Assembly: GCA_030549495.1 (NCBI GenBank)
Contig: JAUIRK010001044.1
Coordinates: forward strand, 62,001-126,000
Length of the DNA: 64,000 bases
Origin: Nectonema munidae
Lineage: Eukaryota > Nematomorpha > Nectonematoida > Nectonematidae
Direction: 5' to 3'
Below, in pieces: positions 1 through 13,893 of the stretch. The translations under genes were made by a program, and so were the position numbers. Under the pieces are notes generated by a model. That model had not been told where the DNA came from. It saw only the letters and a program-made list of their open reading frames with translations, and ran no database searches. How positions within the stretch are numbered: the stretch's first letter is position 1; every line of letters begins with the position of its first letter.

Positions 1-289
1 ATTGAATTCTATCTTTCAATTGTGACAAAAATAAAGATATCAAATACTAAGAGTACTTATTTTAAGGAAATACAATAAGTTTTGACTAATATGAAATCTT
101 TTTTATATATCTAGGATGGGAAGTAAATTTTTTAAACTAAGCCTTAAAATTTTACAGCTAGTTATATGTTTGCATTTATGCACCTCTGATCTATGACATG
201 TTAATGTTATACATTTTAACAAAAAAACTAAAGAGTTTACTATTGTCAAATATATATCTAAGGTTTAATTTTATGAAATTTTGTAATAC

Positions 290-440
290 AAATGACTAGG
301 GAGACAATGTTCAACTTTCTGTTCATATTTTGCTAGATGTAAGATTACTTCATTCGGGGAGACAATGTTACAAAAGTTATTACCTATATTTTGCAATTTT
401 TAACATTGTTATACTAGTAGCCAATGCAAAGTGAAAACTT
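290..440 (+). repeat. Dispersed repeat shared with 55960-56350
   Basis: The phrases CATATTTTGCTAGATGTAAG, CATTCGGGGAGAC and GTTATTACCTATATTTT occur here in the same order as in three tandemly spaced copies near 55969, 56081 and 56252. This is direct sequence similarity. The family is not recognised. Confidence 0.7.
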
Positions 441-1715
441 ATAATCTAGTAAAAAGAGCACATTGCTACAAAGTTTCATCACTCAATATAAATAATATAA
501 GGATACGCTAGCTATATCTTTTCAAACATATATAGTATTTTGGATATTAGTATACATGCCATAAAAGCAATGAAAAACCTGGTGTTGAATCCGGCACTGA
601 TCGTATCATTTTTATGGCTATAATTTGTTCTGCTAGTGTGTGAATAAAGGGATGGTATGTCATCAAGTGTTTTGTATTTGGCAAAACTACTGTTAAATCA
701 AATATTAGTTTGTTCTTTCAAATTTAGTATGTATCTTTTGGGTTGGTTGCTAGGCCACCTCAGAATCGCAATTTGCCAAGCACTAGGTTACACAATCACG
801 ATGGAAAGAAATTTTGTCCAAATTCCTCCACAATAAAGAATAAATAGTTTCATGAGGCAAATACGAGGAAAAAAGTCTACCTGAGCTATTGGCGTAAGAA
901 TTATTTCTTTGAGTGAAAAACTCAGGGTAAGCGTAGGAACAGAAAGTGGAGAAAGATTTAACTTAAACTCACAATGGAGATCAGTTTTAATCAAGTTTTT
1001 TGTTTATTTGATCATCCTAGATATATAAAAAATAATACAGGTTGTCTTGAGCAAAGATTTGATCTCATCCGATCATTCGTTATAACCGGAAGAAATAAAT
1101 TATTTTATTGATTTGGTAAAAATATTATAAAAAATTTGTTTCCAAATTAGCAGTAGGTTAACTATTTTTATTAAATATCCATTATTTATGTCTGGATCGC
1201 TAAAAAAAATAACATACGGATCAAGTTGAAAATGATTGATTTGCTAAATGCAATAAAAATGTACCTGATCGCAAATTAGACGAAGATAAACAGTAACCTC
1301 AATATATGGAAAAAACTTTTACTGTTAAATTACGCGTGAAAGTTCATTTACTCACAGGCAAAATGTTTTGAGTGAATTAGGAACATCAAAATTTCTTTTA
1401 ATATTAGGACAATTTTAACGATATATTCAAGAAAGCAGTAGTTTTTAGGAAGTGAATATATATGATCTTTTTCTGCTTAATTTTTTGACAAGTTTGATTG
1501 GTTTTGATAAAATATAAATCACAGCAAATATTCTAGACCAATTGTTTAGTAATTTCACGGAAAAATCTTTAATATTTAAAAAAAGGGAAGACGGGTTAAA
1601 ATTCAGAACGTAGTTTGGATATTTTGTTTTTCGCAAAGTGATATAAATGACTTTCTTGCGATTTTTTGAACATCAAAAAATAATAATGATACATTGACAT
1701 TTGTCATATGTATAA

Positions 1716-1721
1716 TTTATT
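1716..1721 (-). terminator. Likely SDHA poly(A) signal
   Basis: AATAAA on the minus strand, about 140 nt beyond the SDHA stop codon. It is the first such hexamer found downstream. Confidence 0.5.
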
Positions 1722-1861
1722 GAAGCTGTAATGCTTCGAAAAAATTAAAAAATGAATATACTTTGTTAAATAAAAAGCAATTATATAACCTATAGTCTAC
1801 TTTTTCTTGAAGATTTACTTTTTTTCAATCCAGCCAATAGAAATCGAATAAAAGGGTATCA

Positions 1862-3790
1862 TTAATACGATCTCAGAGCAGGAGGAACAGTGTCACATTC
1901 TTCCTTATTAAGGGTTGCATCGATGACAGGTCTATACGAAAGAGTAACATTTCCTTCTGTTTGGTATGTAAGGGTGTGCTTTCGCCAGTGATCTTTCATA
2001 TCCTTTTTTACTTGCCCTGAAATAGGCTTGGAATAATCATACTCGTCCGAGCGAAGTGGATAATCACTCATAGCATGGCCTCCTCTAGATTCTTTTCTCG
2101 AAGCAGCAGCATGCATTGTCTGGCAAGCAGTCATCAGAACATTTTTTAATTCCAAACTCTCAACCAGATTTGTATTCCAGACCAAACTTTTGTCAGAGAT
2201 TTTTATATTAGATGCCATTTCTTGGCACTCATCAATGAGTTTAACGCCCTTACTAAGCATTTCACAACTTCGAAAAACAGGCGCATATGTCTGCATTGTT
2301 TGCTTCATGCGACTGCGAAGGAAATGAGGTTCTACTGAATTTTCGGAGTTATTATTTAGCATTGCATCAACCATTGAGATGGATGATTCACCCAAATCTG
2401 GAGAAATATTAACTTCTACCCCAGAACTTTGCTCTGACGTGATACCGTTCGCTATTGACCGCCCAAACACAACTAAATCGAGAAGTGAATTAGCCCCTAA
2501 GCGATTAGCACCGTGGACAGATGCGCATGCACATTCACCAGCAGCGTAGAGGCCTTTCACCACCACATCTTCGTCGTTAACGCGATTAATGACTTCACCC
2601 TTATAATTTGTAGGAACACCCCCCATGTTGTAGTGTACAGTGGGTATAACGGGAATAGGTTCTTTCGTAGCATCAACACCTGCAAAGATGTGAGCTGTTT
2701 CCAAAATACCCGGAAGTCTTTCTTTTATGATATCTGGCTTTAAGTGAGTTAGTTGCAGAAGTACGTGATCTTTCAATTCTCCACATCCTTTACCCTCTTG
2801 TAGCTCAATGGTGATAGATCGGGATACAACGTCACGACTAGCAAGATCTTTCGCCACAGGTGCGTACTTAGGCATAAAGCGTTCACCTTCGCGGTTTATC
2901 AAATAGCCACCTTCGCCACGACATCCTTCGGTGATTAAGCAACCTACTCCGTAAATGCCTGTCGGGTGAAACTGCACAAACTCCATGTCTTGATTTGGAA
3001 GACCCGCTCGTGAAATCATGGCGTTACCATCTCCAGTACACGTGTGCGCCCCAGTAGATGATAAATAAGCTCTTCCAAAACCACCAGTGGCTATGATGGT
3101 ATTATTGGCAATAATTCTATGAAAAGTTCCATCTTCCAAACACAAAGCAATAACACCTTTGCAGACGCCATTTTCGAAGAGAAGATCCAGTGCGAAATAT
3201 TCAATGAAGTACTTTGTATCGTAGCGTAAAGACTGCCCATACAAAGTGTGCAATAGAGAGTGGCCTGTACGATCTGCAACGCAGCACGTCCTTCTTGCTT
3301 GACCTCCCTTTCCAAAGTTATAAGATTGACCACCAAAGCCACGTTGGTATATACGTCCGTCCGGTCTTCGGGAAAAGGGCATTCCATAATTCTCCAACTC
3401 TAAGACAGCAGGAACAGCTTCTTTAGTCATATACGCAATTGCATCTTGGTCGCCCAGCCAATCACTGCCTTTCACAGTATCGTACATGTGCCACTTCCAG
3501 TTGTCAGACTCCATATTGCCTAGCGCTGCGTTTATGCCCCCTTGTGCAGCCACGGTATGTGAACGCGTGGGGAATAGTTTTGAGATGCACGCAGTCTTAA
3601 AGCCACTTGAGGCTAGGCCAAATGCAGCGCGCAAACCAGCACCGCCCGCGCCTACAACAATTGCATCAAACTTATGATCAATTATTGTGTAGCTCTTGGT
3701 AACAGACTGATGCTTATACCTGGCTGGTAAATATAAGACACGAAACTTGCTGAAATTTCTTCCAATATTTCTTCCGATAGAAAGAGTCAT
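1862..3790 (-). CDS. SDHA: Succinate dehydrogenase flavoprotein subunit, mitochondrial (complex II)
   Basis: SDHA oxidises succinate to fumarate on a covalently bound FAD and passes electrons to the iron-sulfur subunit at the inner mitochondrial membrane, serving both the TCA cycle and respiration. The start is ATG at 3790; the frame is open a little further upstream, but only to a TTG. The 642-residue product begins with an Arg-rich presequence ([16 protein letters not shown]). Next come the Rossmann FAD motif GAGGAG at about 47-52 and the FAD-linked His in [10 protein letters not shown] at about 78. HPTGIYG follows at about 275, the proton-shuttle Arg in ASRDVVSR at about 319, VHYNMGG at about 386 and [10 protein letters not shown] at about 426-435. 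The C-terminus TVPPALRSY is the family's end. Length is normal and no key residue is missing. The coding region has no intron, which is notable for an animal SDHA. A poly(A) signal lies about 140 nt past the stop, and no poly(A) tract or flanking duplication suggests retroposition. Confidence 0.98.
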   Translation of the reverse strand: MTLSIGRNIGRNFSKFRVLYLPARYKHQSVTKSYTIIDHKFDAIVVGAGGAGLRAAFGLASSGFKTACISKLFPTRSHTVAAQGGINAALGNMESDNWKWHMYDTVKGSDWLGDQDAIAYMTKEAVPAVLELENYGMPFSRRPDGRIYQRGFGGQSYNFGKGGQARRTCCVADRTGHSLLHTLYGQSLRYDTKYFIEYFALDLLFENGVCKGVIALCLEDGTFHRIIANNTIIATGGFGRAYLSSTGAHTCTGDGNAMISRAGLPNQDMEFVQFHPTGIYGVGCLITEGCRGEGGYLINREGERFMPKYAPVAKDLASRDVVSRSITIELQEGKGCGELKDHVLLQLTHLKPDIIKERLPGILETAHIFAGVDATKEPIPVIPTVHYNMGGVPTNYKGEVINRVNDEDVVVKGLYAAGECACASVHGANRLGANSLLDLVVFGRSIANGITSEQSSGVEVNISPDLGESSISMVDAMLNNNSENSVEPHFLRSRMKQTMQTYAPVFRSCEMLSKGVKLIDECQEMASNIKISDKSLVWNTNLVESLELKNVLMTACQTMHAAASRKESRGGHAMSDYPLRSDEYDYSKPISGQVKKDMKDHWRKHTLTYQTEGNVTLSYRPVIDATLNKEECDTVPPALRSY

Positions 3791-4699
3791 TTTCAAAACT
3801 TTCTTTTCAGCATATAACAAAAAATATATTCAGATAATTTGGCTTCAGTAAAAAAGTAAGGAATTTTCTAAGATAAAAATAAAGTAATTTAACATATATT
3901 TTAAGAATATTATTTGAAAAGAGTTCATTTTTAGGTTTAGCTTTAAATTTACTTCCAAGAATTCGGTTTATTTTACCCTACTCAACATATCATCAATATT
4001 AAATAAATCTTATTCTCTCGCAATCCTAAATCGCCATATTTACTTACGCTGCTTCTTCTATTTGATTTCCAATACGCAATATTTTTTAATCATGTAATGT
4101 ATAACCTAACTGATTACATATTTTAAAACCAGAATTTGTATGTATCTCCCTTTATTTTATGATATTCTTCCTTAGTTCGAGTTAATGGCTATTTAGAATT
4201 AGGACTCAGATCAATTTTAGGGTCGTAAAGCTACTTTTTTTTATTTTATATATTGAAACTCAAGGAATTTAATGATGGAAAATTACTGAATTTACACAAA
4301 AAGAAAACAATATATTTTTACCGAATAACATTAAAAAAATAAATAAATAATACTACACCATAAAAGCGAAATATATATAAAAAAAATTATAAGCCAATTA
4401 GATAACACTGTAATGTTTGGGATGGCAGTTCTATATTTAGAGAATTTTGGAGTTTGAATTCTCCATAAGAGACACTCGATCTTTGTTTCATAACTTAAAA
4501 TAATCATCACTTTTTAGACCACATGAATTAAAAAGTAATTTTCGGATTACCTGTGATATAATTTTTTACTTGAAAATCTAATCATTGTAATCAGAAATGA
4601 TGTAGCATTTCAGTGTAACCAGATATTTATGTTTGGGACCGTCAGATACTTCTTAGAGAAAGTCGTATTTGAGAGGGGTTGCTGTATTTTTCTTTCTCC

Positions 4700-5700
4700 C
4701 TCTCTCTCTGTGTGTGAGAAACTTATTTATAATTTTTCGACTGCAATTCCATTATGTATAATTTTTAAACACTGAAGACCTCACCTATTTTTAATTGTGC
4801 AACATCAGCTTTCCCGTTTCAAAAATGCTAAGTAAGTAAAATTTGATCATTTTCAGCCATTCCCATATTTTATAATGGAGTCCGAAAAATATTTTACGAC
4901 TCCGATTCCACTTAATTATAATTTTTCGACTCAGGCTCCACCTAATTGTAATTTTTATGCTACTTTAACTTTAAAAATTTATAATTATGCAACATCAACT
5001 TTTATGGTTGAAATATTAAAAGTCTCCAAATTCAGACGACGTAAAATTGCTTTAGAAGCATCAGTAATAAATTACTGGTTCACTAGTTAGTTTTCAAAAC
5101 TAATGTTAAAAGTGTGATGACATGTACCATATTTCAAAGTCATTTGTGAATGTTTATTTTACATAGTCATTGAAAGATGTCCTAAACCTTACTTACACGC
5201 TTCTACTCTACGTTGCAAGGCAAAATGTTTGATCTATTTTCTTCGACATAATTTATTAAAATATGTTGTATTGGTTTTTATTTGTAGTTTTGTGTCTTTC
5301 TTACATTGTATTCAAAAAGATTTTCAAATTATTGTCTATAACCTTTTTATTTAAACTAAAACATCAGCATCCCAAAAACTTAATTTATCCTAAAGTATAT
5401 GGTTTAATTTTTTTTCCAAAAACTTCCTACTCATAAACTCAGCTTCGTTTCTTTACAAGATGTTTGTGTAATAATAAAATTTATTCTTTAATTTTATTGA
5501 ATTTTCAGCTTTTTTCTATGAGTTGCAAAAACTCAACGTTAGACTAATATGACAAACTAAAGAGAAGGGGTATATTAATTTATTCTTTCATCTAACAATT
5601 ATGAACATAACTATTTTTAAAATTGGAGTCGCAACTTCTTCTCAAAACGAGCGACTCCAAATCCACTACCCTTGTGAGAAAGAGAGTGTGTGCGTGCGTG
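4700..5700 (+). repeat. Dispersed repeat, copy A (shared with 25400-25880)
   Basis: The blocks ACTCCACCTAATTGTAATTT, GTCATTGAAAGATGTCCT, ATCTATTTTCTTC and GGTTTTTATTTGTAGTTT recur in the same order at about 25555-25730. This copy also has repeated GACTCC-type motifs at 4875-4945 and 5650. The class is unknown and no termini were found. Confidence 0.65.
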
Positions 5701-6644
5701 CAAACAATTCAATAACTTTAATCAAGTTTGTTATGTAACAATAAACACCCTCCAATCGTCAAACTCATGGTATAAGGTCTAGTTAACACCCAGCATTTAT
5801 GATTTTATTTAAAAATAGTTCGGTTGATTTTCTGGTATTTCAAATCATGGTATCAATAATAGAACAGTTTTAAAATAAAATCAAATAAAATTGTTTTTAG
5901 CAAATTTTGGAAGAGAAGAATTAGAAATAAAGAGAGATTTAAATTAATATAGCAATAATAAGTTTTTAGCAGAATTTTTACCCAAACTTTGATATCATAC
6001 TGAAAATTTAATCAATTTTGTTAAATCAAAAAACACAGATCCCTTATTGGTTATTCAGGTGTAGGAGTTAGATGTTCTTTTAATTTTAGTTGAAGAAAAA
6101 AGTAACACAAAAAATAATCCCTTTTAAATACGAAGCTTTATTTTTTCCAGTTAAGTTTTTTCTAATTTTTTTTAAATTGACAATTATTTTCAACATATTA
6201 CCATAATTTAATTAAATATGTGTATGAAATAACACTAAAATCTCGTTGTGTCCAAGTATTTTCTGGTCCCTACCTCAAGACGCTCTTTTACTTGTTAAAA
6301 TCTACACTTAACTCAAAGTATAGTGTGTCGAATATTCCCTTATCTCTAACTAAATTAACTATGCCGGCGATGCTCTTAATTACTCCTTCTGTCTCAAAGT
6401 ATCACTTGATCACAGCGATCAAATGCACGTCACAAGCGCATGAATCTTGTTATTATTTTGTTAATATAAAAAATAGAATCCCGATAGCAGGTTCTGAAAG
6501 AAAAACTCTCACTCCCAGTACTTATAAAAAACCTACTCACACTCTGAATACTCAACGCCAACCCTGGCTTCCATTTTTTGCTTTATTTAAAATAGCCAAA
6601 AAATTATTTTCTAGCACTTAAAAAACTCGGACTGCTAAATTTTA

Positions 6645-6772
6645 TTAGGGTAAGGGCAGCAGGGGGTGTTTTCATTGAGAAGGCACAATTACAAAGTAGG
6701 CTTGAAGCGGGATCGAACCAAAGACCTTGAGTTATCAAAAGCCAGTATCTAACCAACTTTACTCACGCCCCT
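6645..6772 (-). repeat. tRNA-derived SINE
   Basis: Read on the minus strand, a tRNA-like head has an A-box-like TGAGTAAAGTTGG (6765-6753) and a B box GGTTCGATCCC (6719-6709), the two internal pol III promoter elements. A tail containing TTCTCAATGAAAACACCC follows. The same head and tail recur at 37423-37566, and the tail recurs in the SINEs of the 44-49 kb region. The head lacks a convincing acceptor stem, so this is not a tRNA gene. Confidence 0.75.
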
Positions 6773-7557
6773 ATTAGATACCAACTCCGACTCTTGGCTC
6801 CGCAACCCTGCCTTATAGTAGAATGGTTTATTCTTTCACAATTGCTACAAAATGCTCACCCTTAAAAACGTAAAGTTTTGGCTTTTTAAGAAGTCTCATT
6901 GATAAGGTAGCATAAATTGATTAGAGCTTAAGATAAGCTTAACCTGGCCATAACTAGTATGCTATAATAAAGGAAAGTAACACAGCTATACATTTTATAT
7001 ATCATTCTGTTTATCACTTATTTATAGGAAATTTACAATGAATATGTATTTAGATATTCATCATATATTTGATGATGATGTCTTTATTCAAAATATATAA
7101 GATGTGTGGAATAGGCGTAAATAATTTTCTTGCATAGCAGCGAATGTGAAGTATGGAGACTGAAAGATCTTAGCGGTATCACTAAACTTTAATACCCCAA
7201 GAAAACAGTAAATAACGAATTGCGCACACAAAGTAATACAAAATCGAACCCTATTATTCAAATCAATACGCTTCCTTATGAACTGTTTTTCGCCCTCAGA
7301 TTAAACTATCCACACCAATCAGTTAAAAAAAATTTTTATTTGAAAGTGAGTAAACAGTTTTCACTCCTAGTGTTCAAAGGGTCAGATCAATAATCTCGAA
7401 ACCCACTAATCTGAACTAAAACTTGGCACTATAGGAAATTTTTTTATAACAGTATCCATATATGATAATCCAAGTATTGGTCTATCAATTTTAAATATTC
7501 TAATCAATTATTATTGCATCTCGCTTTTTTTTTAATGAATTTTATATGCGCCCAAAT

Positions 7558-8391
7558 TAGGGATGTAGCGAATAGCAATAAAGCCAGATATCCGACTTTT
7601 GAAAGGAGCCGGGTTCAATTATCCGATAAGATTTCCAGGCTATCATGACAGATATTACCCTCAATACGTAATTATTTTTTAACGATTTAATTATTAAATA
7701 AAGATTATAATCTAGTCGCATTTATTTATATTCCACAAATTAAAAATTCTTTTATTAAAAAAATTAAAAAAACTTGCAAATTGGAAATATTTACAGAGAG
7801 GGTTTAAAAATAAATTTTATTTATGACTATCATTTAATTTTGTAATTAGAGTTCATATTTTTAATAAATCAAGGAGTTTATTTTTTTTCGGATTTTTAAT
7901 TGTTTTTTGAAATTTTTTTTATTTGAATTGTACTATTATATATCCACTTTAAAAAACATCATTAAAAATTGTCAAAGTTTTATTTTTAATTTTTTAGGTG
8001 TATTTTATTTTGAAATATTTTTATTAAATATTTGTGACTTGCGAAAAAGTAAAGAGTTATAAACTGAAAATTGAAAAAAAAATTATTTTCAAGTTAACTA
8101 AGATTTGAGGTAAATTTATTTGGAATTGGTAAATACCAGGTAAGAAAAAATATTTGACATGAAAGTTTTATAATTTTTAGAAAAATAGAAAATTTTCGAG
8201 TTATCTTTTTATTCATAAATGGTATTTTAATTTCTCAATAAGTGTAATGAAGTTAAACATAGTTTTATATAAAAAATTATATCTTTGAATAATAGTAATT
8301 TAATATTAGTTATCTAGCCGAATTATCCGCTAAAATTTTAAAGGAGGATTTGGGACAGTAAAATTTTAGACGGATATCCGGTACATCTCTA
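7558..8391. mobile_element. hAT-type MITE with 8-bp target duplication
   Basis: The left end begins TAGGGATGTAGCGAATA and the right end, reversed, begins TAGAGATGTACCGGATA. The flanking octamers are GCCCAAAT (7550-7557) and TTCCAAAT (8392-8399), six of eight identical. The interior is AT-rich without coding. The termini match those of the younger MITE at 15759-15996, so both belong to one family. Confidence 0.75.
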
Positions 8392-9339
8392 TTCCAAATA
8401 ATACACGATGTATTTTACCCGCTGAAATGCAGGCCCCAATGTGTTATAGATTCAAGCACCACTCACAAGACCTGATTAGGGGTTCCTTAAAAATTCATAA
8501 ATAAGATTTGCTCCCCGTATAGCAAAGAATAAGAAGAAAAATGCCTCCATAAATTTTTTTATAGCACAAAATTTAAAATATTTTTCCAGAAGGCAAAATT
8601 ACTCAAAATAATCGCCCCTTGCTTACGCTTTTTTGAAAATAAAAGCAAAAATTAAGACCTACCGGTAACAAATAAATTAACTAATAAAGAAGAAACTTGC
8701 AAAAACAATAATCTTACGGGGTTAATATTATTGGTAATTTCCTCTTTAAACCGAATTCTTTTTATTTTACTATATCAAGCATTTGAAACTTTAAATTTGA
8801 TCATAAAAAGAATATTTCAAACCTAATAAACAAGAAGCTAAGAAGTTAAATTTATCAAGTTTAGATAGGATACTATAAGTAAAAAAGTCCTTTTTCTACA
8901 CTTCCTTGTGGATTAAAATACAGAAAGATTTTCATTAGAAGTAAGTAAAAAAGAAGGAAAAAAATATGTAAGAAAAAAAGAAGGAAAAAATATGTAAGAA
9001 AAAAGTAGTTCAAAAACAAAAATAAGTAAAAAAAATAGATAAGGCCTGAATATGTACTTTTAGAGAACATTACGTATATGTGACATTTTTATCGCTATTC
9101 AATTATACGTAAAAAATCAAGTTTGTCTTTTGTCATTTTTAAATAATGAATAAAAAAGCTGACATTTTGGAGTTAACGAATTAAATAATAAAAAAGATTT
9201 TATTTTAAAATTTTTCAGCAGATGAAACTAATGGTTTTGACATCTCTATCATTAATCAAACTGTAAAAATATTTTTCTCTTAGATGCACTAATAAATTTA
9301 AAATGAAATAGAAAAATAGTTGATTGGTTGGAGATATCA

Positions 9340-9490
9340 AAGCACTTTCAGCCATAGGCCTATATGCTCGCATTATGCCTAAGATGGTTAATCACAATTT
9401 TTGTAAATTTGTTTTTAGAGTTGGGAGCCTTAGAGATCGAACCTTCAACTGTTAAGCTGAGAGGTACACCCTAACAACCATTGAGGATCG
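9340..9490 (-). repeat. tRNA-derived SINE, second type
   Basis: On the minus strand a B box GGTTCGATCTC (9443-9433) follows a tRNA-like segment (TGGTTGTTAGGGTGTACC). The tail differs from the SINEs at 6645 and 37423, so this is probably another family. Limits are approximate. Confidence 0.5.
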
Positions 9491-11956
9491 GAATAGAAAA
9501 ATAGTAAAGAAATTATGAAATAATACAAAGAAGTAAAAAATGCATAAAAAACTTAAGAAAAAAATAAAATTAAGTTATTCTGAATAATAATAAGAAATAA
9601 AACTTTTTAACATAGTTTCATACATGTAAGTTTATATTATTTAAACAAATAAATAATAAATATTGAGAGGAGATTAAATATATGATAAAAAGTTTGCATT
9701 AAAGAAAGAAGTAAATAGATTAATTTTTTGTAAATAAATTGCTTCATTTTCAAAGAAAAGTAAATAGATTAATTCATTTTAGCAAAAAGATATCTAAGAA
9801 GAAGTGAAGCCTCAAAGTATTGGCATGTTCTGATGAGAATAAATTCTCTAAATAAAAAAAATGGCAAAAAGAAATATAATTAAAATATTAAGAAGGAAAA
9901 ATAAACCATACTGTAAATCATAAAATCAAATTATAGACTTGCTAGAATTAAGTTGAAATATATATTAATTATATGACTAGTTTTCTAGAAAAGTATTTAA
10001 TATTTTAAATACTTTTTTACTTATAAAAATTTTGAATTCAAATATATTTTCATAATGTTATTGAATTGTCTTTATTCAGCTATCAATAGATTCTCTAGTT
10101 ATCTAGTCTACGTTACCAAAAGACATCTTGTCCATTGTAGTAATGCATTTGGCTGTACTTCGACATTATCTCTAGAACGTTTAATAAACACCTTAAAATT
10201 ACAAATTTAGCTTAAAAATTTTGTTAAGCGATTCACCTACCTTAACCTACCATTCCGCCCCCTTCCCCTTTCTTCAAATCACAACTCACAATATGTCTTC
10301 AGCCTATGCTTTTTACTCATCTCTTCTAGTCAACTGAGCACTATATATCGCTAAGCATATAGTGTAGCCTTTCATTCATCGAGCTACAATAACTCATCAA
10401 TCTGCTTCAAATTCATACACCCTTTATGCAAAGATAAACCATATCAAATTTTCGTTCCAACTCATCAACTTTCTCAATGCGTATTTTCATTGAGGCCTCA
10501 AAGAAATCACAAAGCTCTTCTTTTGACTATCCCCTCTTCAAATAAATGCAACACTATTATCACCAACATAAACTATTTCCTTCTACACTTCACCACAATC
10601 ACTTTCTTCAATGGCACGCAAAATAATTTAACATACAATGTGCCATTTGCCTCCATTCAACTAGATACATTCATAACTAGCATTTCCAAATATTTTCAAG
10701 TAAAAGTATGATAGTTCCCAGCTCACTTAAAATTCCCAGAAAAGTCACTTCTTAGTCGGCTTAACATCAAATTTAAACTTAACTTTTCATATTCCTCTAA
10801 TCACTTCACTTCCTCTCAAAACATTTCTAACGTACACCAACACCTCCTGCCTCAATGAATGTCATATGTCCATTTCTTCCTCTAAAAACTCCACATCTCT
10901 TCTAAATTCCAATCTTAAGCTTACGCGAAGATATGAGCCCACACTGGCAAGTGCTTTGATATCTACCTACTTTATTATATCTTCATTTCTCATGATTAAT
11001 CATTGCTTTAAAATATCTTACATAAATTTCAACATAGTTTCTTTTCTATCTAAGTATCCATATATCGATTTTTGAGATTTCGGGTACGTCTGTTTTCTAT
11101 CTTAAACTAACTTTAGTTTTTACTGTTACCATTATAATTAAATTGCAACATTTCTCCCTATTTTTGACATGTGCTTAAGTCCAACTAGTTTCCTGTTTTC
11201 TTGTATATAAAAACTTTTTTTGTCCTAGATAGAAATTTTTAAATAGCCTAAGTATAATAATACGCTTTCTTCATTCTACTTCTTTCTTAACAGGTATTAC
11301 CAAGATGAATTTCAGTAGTCATGTGTAATAAAACGGCCAAGCAAAAGCCGTAAAACTAAAGAGGTACAACTAAATATGTAAAAGACTGTTAAGAACAAGA
11401 GTTTATTATAAAACTATGGATTTTCAGACAAAACAATGATATATATGTATGTAAGTGTAATACATAATAAGGTTATAAGTTAAATTAATAATCAAGAGAT
11501 GAGCATGTAAAATTTGTAGAATCAAGTTTTAGAATAAAGTTGAAGCAGTTTTGAAAGAAAAACAGGTAAAACACAAAATATTTTTCGAGAAAAGAAAATT
11601 AAAAAGATTGGACAATAAATAAATCTTTCAATTTTAATTTTTTTAATTATATATTTGTATGAGTTTAGTAGATTTGGGGTAAAAAGTCAGACCGCTAAAA
11701 AATAATTTATTATGAATATGAAAGTGTCATTTATTTATTTATATGAAAATCAACCAAACCTGTGAAAAAATCAATTAAAACTGTCAATCAATATTAATTA
11801 TATAAACTTCAAAACAAATTCTACTTCCATGAATTTTATGCTGTATTAATTTATTAATATTTGGCGTTTATCTCAATCAAAAATTTAACCTGTTATATTA
11901 GCATTCAAAGATGAGGAACTCCAAAAAGTGTTCTCAAACGCTCTCAGACTTTTTTT

Positions 11957-12058
11957 GGTTTTTGGGAACATAAATTAAACTACTTAACAGTACAGTCAAA
12001 CCTGTATTTTAACAAATACCTCTATTAATTAAAGTGTTTAGTTGATGTTCCCAAAACC
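11957..12058. repeat. Short inverted repeat around a Tigger-like terminus
   Basis: Arms of about 30 bases share GGTTTT(T)GGGAACAT and then diverge moderately. They enclose the single Tigger-like end at 11991. It could be a small foldback element or two overlapping remnants. Confidence 0.4.
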
Positions 12059-13893
12059 TGTGAAATTCATTGCAATTTTTAGAGCCCCATAGGTGACATC
12101 AAGATATTTTTTCATAATTTTAAAGGAAATTTATTCATACATAATAAATCGATTATGTCCAATTCGATTCAGGAATACTTTTTTGTGATTAAAATTGTTG
12201 TTACGGTTTGCCTTTTACTATCTATGCCTTATTTTATGTTGCCAGATTAATTTTTTTTTAAAAATCGACCTTTTACTATTTGATATAGATTGTATTTTTG
12301 TCAATTCTTACATAGATAATGAATACTGTTTATCAATTAAAATTTGGTAATAAATTTGCTTTTGTATATTTTAGTCAAATTGATGAGCTAACTAGACAGT
12401 GCTCTTTAGTTTGATTCATATATCTTAATTTATCCATGCCTGCATATACTTACTAACAAAGAAACAACTTTAACCTAGCAATCTAACTCAAAACGTCGTA
12501 TATTGTTTTGGCTACAAATTCCTAATTGGCTGTTAGTCCGCCCATTCCATCTTCTATATTTTATATGGTATCTCATTTTTCTTTCATATTGTGATCCTTA
12601 TTTTGATTAGATTTTTTCCCACATGCTGTGTTATAAAAAACTTTTTTTTAGTTATTTATTTAAAACCAAATTTAAGCAATCTTAGAGCTTTTTTATTTAA
12701 GAAAATCTATTTGATGATATTAAACTTTTTATCAATATCGCGTGTTATCCCTTGATTTGGGCAGATATGACTATGACAACCAATTTTTTCGTGACATTGG
12801 TTTCATTTAGATATATTGGCATCTGCTAAGTTAGGTTATCCTTAGAGGTTGGAAAATATTTACAGATTTTTTATCCATGTCAGTGAATTGATGTTTATAA
12901 TTTTAAATGATATATCCACCTTGTCGACAAGGTTACATACTTCCTTCTTAAAATTGTGTAGCTCCTCAAAGAAATTTTACGTCCTTTCTTTTTCGCATAC
13001 TAAAATTCAAAAAAAGTACACTTTTCAATTCATTGTTTTTTCACTTTTTTTATATATTTTATGATAGAATTCTTGTATTAATTTTCATAGACATCAAGAT
13101 TACGAAATGTTGAGATCAAGAATAGAAAGTAAAATATCATAAACTTTTATTAAGAATTTTATTTGTACTACATAATTCATATATATTGATTGTCCAAAAA
13201 TATTACAGAAAAGAATGATTTAGTATAATAAAATTATTTTAAATTTGAAAGATATTTTTCGAAAATTTTATTGTCAATCAAAATTTTAATTGAAGAATTT
13301 CAATCAAATCTCCATTTTTATCGATAAAATTAAAGATATAAAAGAGTTATCCGTTCAAAACGGTTATTAGTCAAGACGCCCGAAAACACACTAAACTAAA
13401 GTGCCATAAAAACAAACACACGATATGTAAAATATCCAAAAAAAATGGCTGAAATTTTGGATATACAGTAAAATATCGTTATCTCGAAGTCGGAGGGACC
13501 ATCGTTAAGCTTCAAGATATCCAGGGTTTCGAGATATCCGAAGTCAAAAGGTTATTTTCTACTTACGAGCTAATTTTAATAGATAGTATATTGATACTCG
13601 TTTTACGTTTGTATACAAATATAAAAACCTGTTATAACGGAATTACCGACTAATGGAAACTTTTATAAATGTTGTCTTAATTGAATGAGATGAAGAATCC
13701 GTGGAATGAAGTTCTAATCCCGTCTTTTCTGAAAATTTATAACTTGATGTCAGTGCAGCATATACGCTTCAAAGATTAAAAAACCACCTTACCTTCCCGT
13801 TAACAAATAATGAATCAAAGAAATGCAATGAAATATAGTATAAAATTTAATTAATGCACTGATAAAAGCAATATACAGACTAATAAAACTCGT

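Larger units (their letters stand above)
1..1861. other. Intergenic, AT-rich, with repeat fragments
   Basis: No convincing gene. A piece of a dispersed repeat lies near 290-440 (listed separately). Around 585-599 the sequence ends in a motif (AATCCGGCACTG) like the right terminus of the hAT-type MITE at 26765-27036, but no matching left end is visible, so it is either truncated or starts before the window. A minus-strand AATAAA at 1721-1716 is the likely poly(A) signal of SDHA. Confidence 0.5.
3791..7557. other. Intergenic, AT-rich, with repeats
   Basis: No gene recognised. It holds copy A of a dispersed repeat (4700-5700), a SINE (6645-6772) and a C-richer stretch at 6220-6620 that is open for 133 codons on the plus strand without resembling any family I know. 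In that stretch a small inverted repeat (TTGATC-ACAGC-GATCAA) is visible near 6405-6425. Confidence 0.4.
8392..13463. other. Intergenic, AT-rich, with decayed repeats
   Basis: No gene recognised. It includes a SINE at about 9340-9490, a C-rich stretch at 10230-11060 that may be an old retroelement fragment, a short inverted repeat at 11957-12058, and one Tigger-like terminus at about 11991 (TACAGTCAAACCTG) without a partner. The motif GGTAAAAAGTCAGACC near 11670 recurs at about 57635 in the LINE remnant. Confidence 0.4.

Noticed and set aside
3791-3820. Ten-residue N-terminal extension of SDHA
   Set aside because: The upstream extension begins at TTG, not ATG. The ATG at 3790 gives a normal mitochondrial presequence.
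6220-6621. 133-codon plus-strand frame
   Set aside because: Long for AT-rich DNA, but there is no recognisable domain, no splice or promoter context, and the segment is simply C-richer. It is possibly an old repeat.
6645-6772. True tRNA gene
   Set aside because: A and B boxes are present, but the arms do not form a proper cloverleaf and the unit recurs with a SINE tail.
10490-11075. Two plus-strand frames of about 70 codons in a C-rich stretch
   Set aside because: No reverse-transcriptase or endonuclease motif could be seen. Kinship with the LINE at 56430 rests only on composition and one 16-base match.
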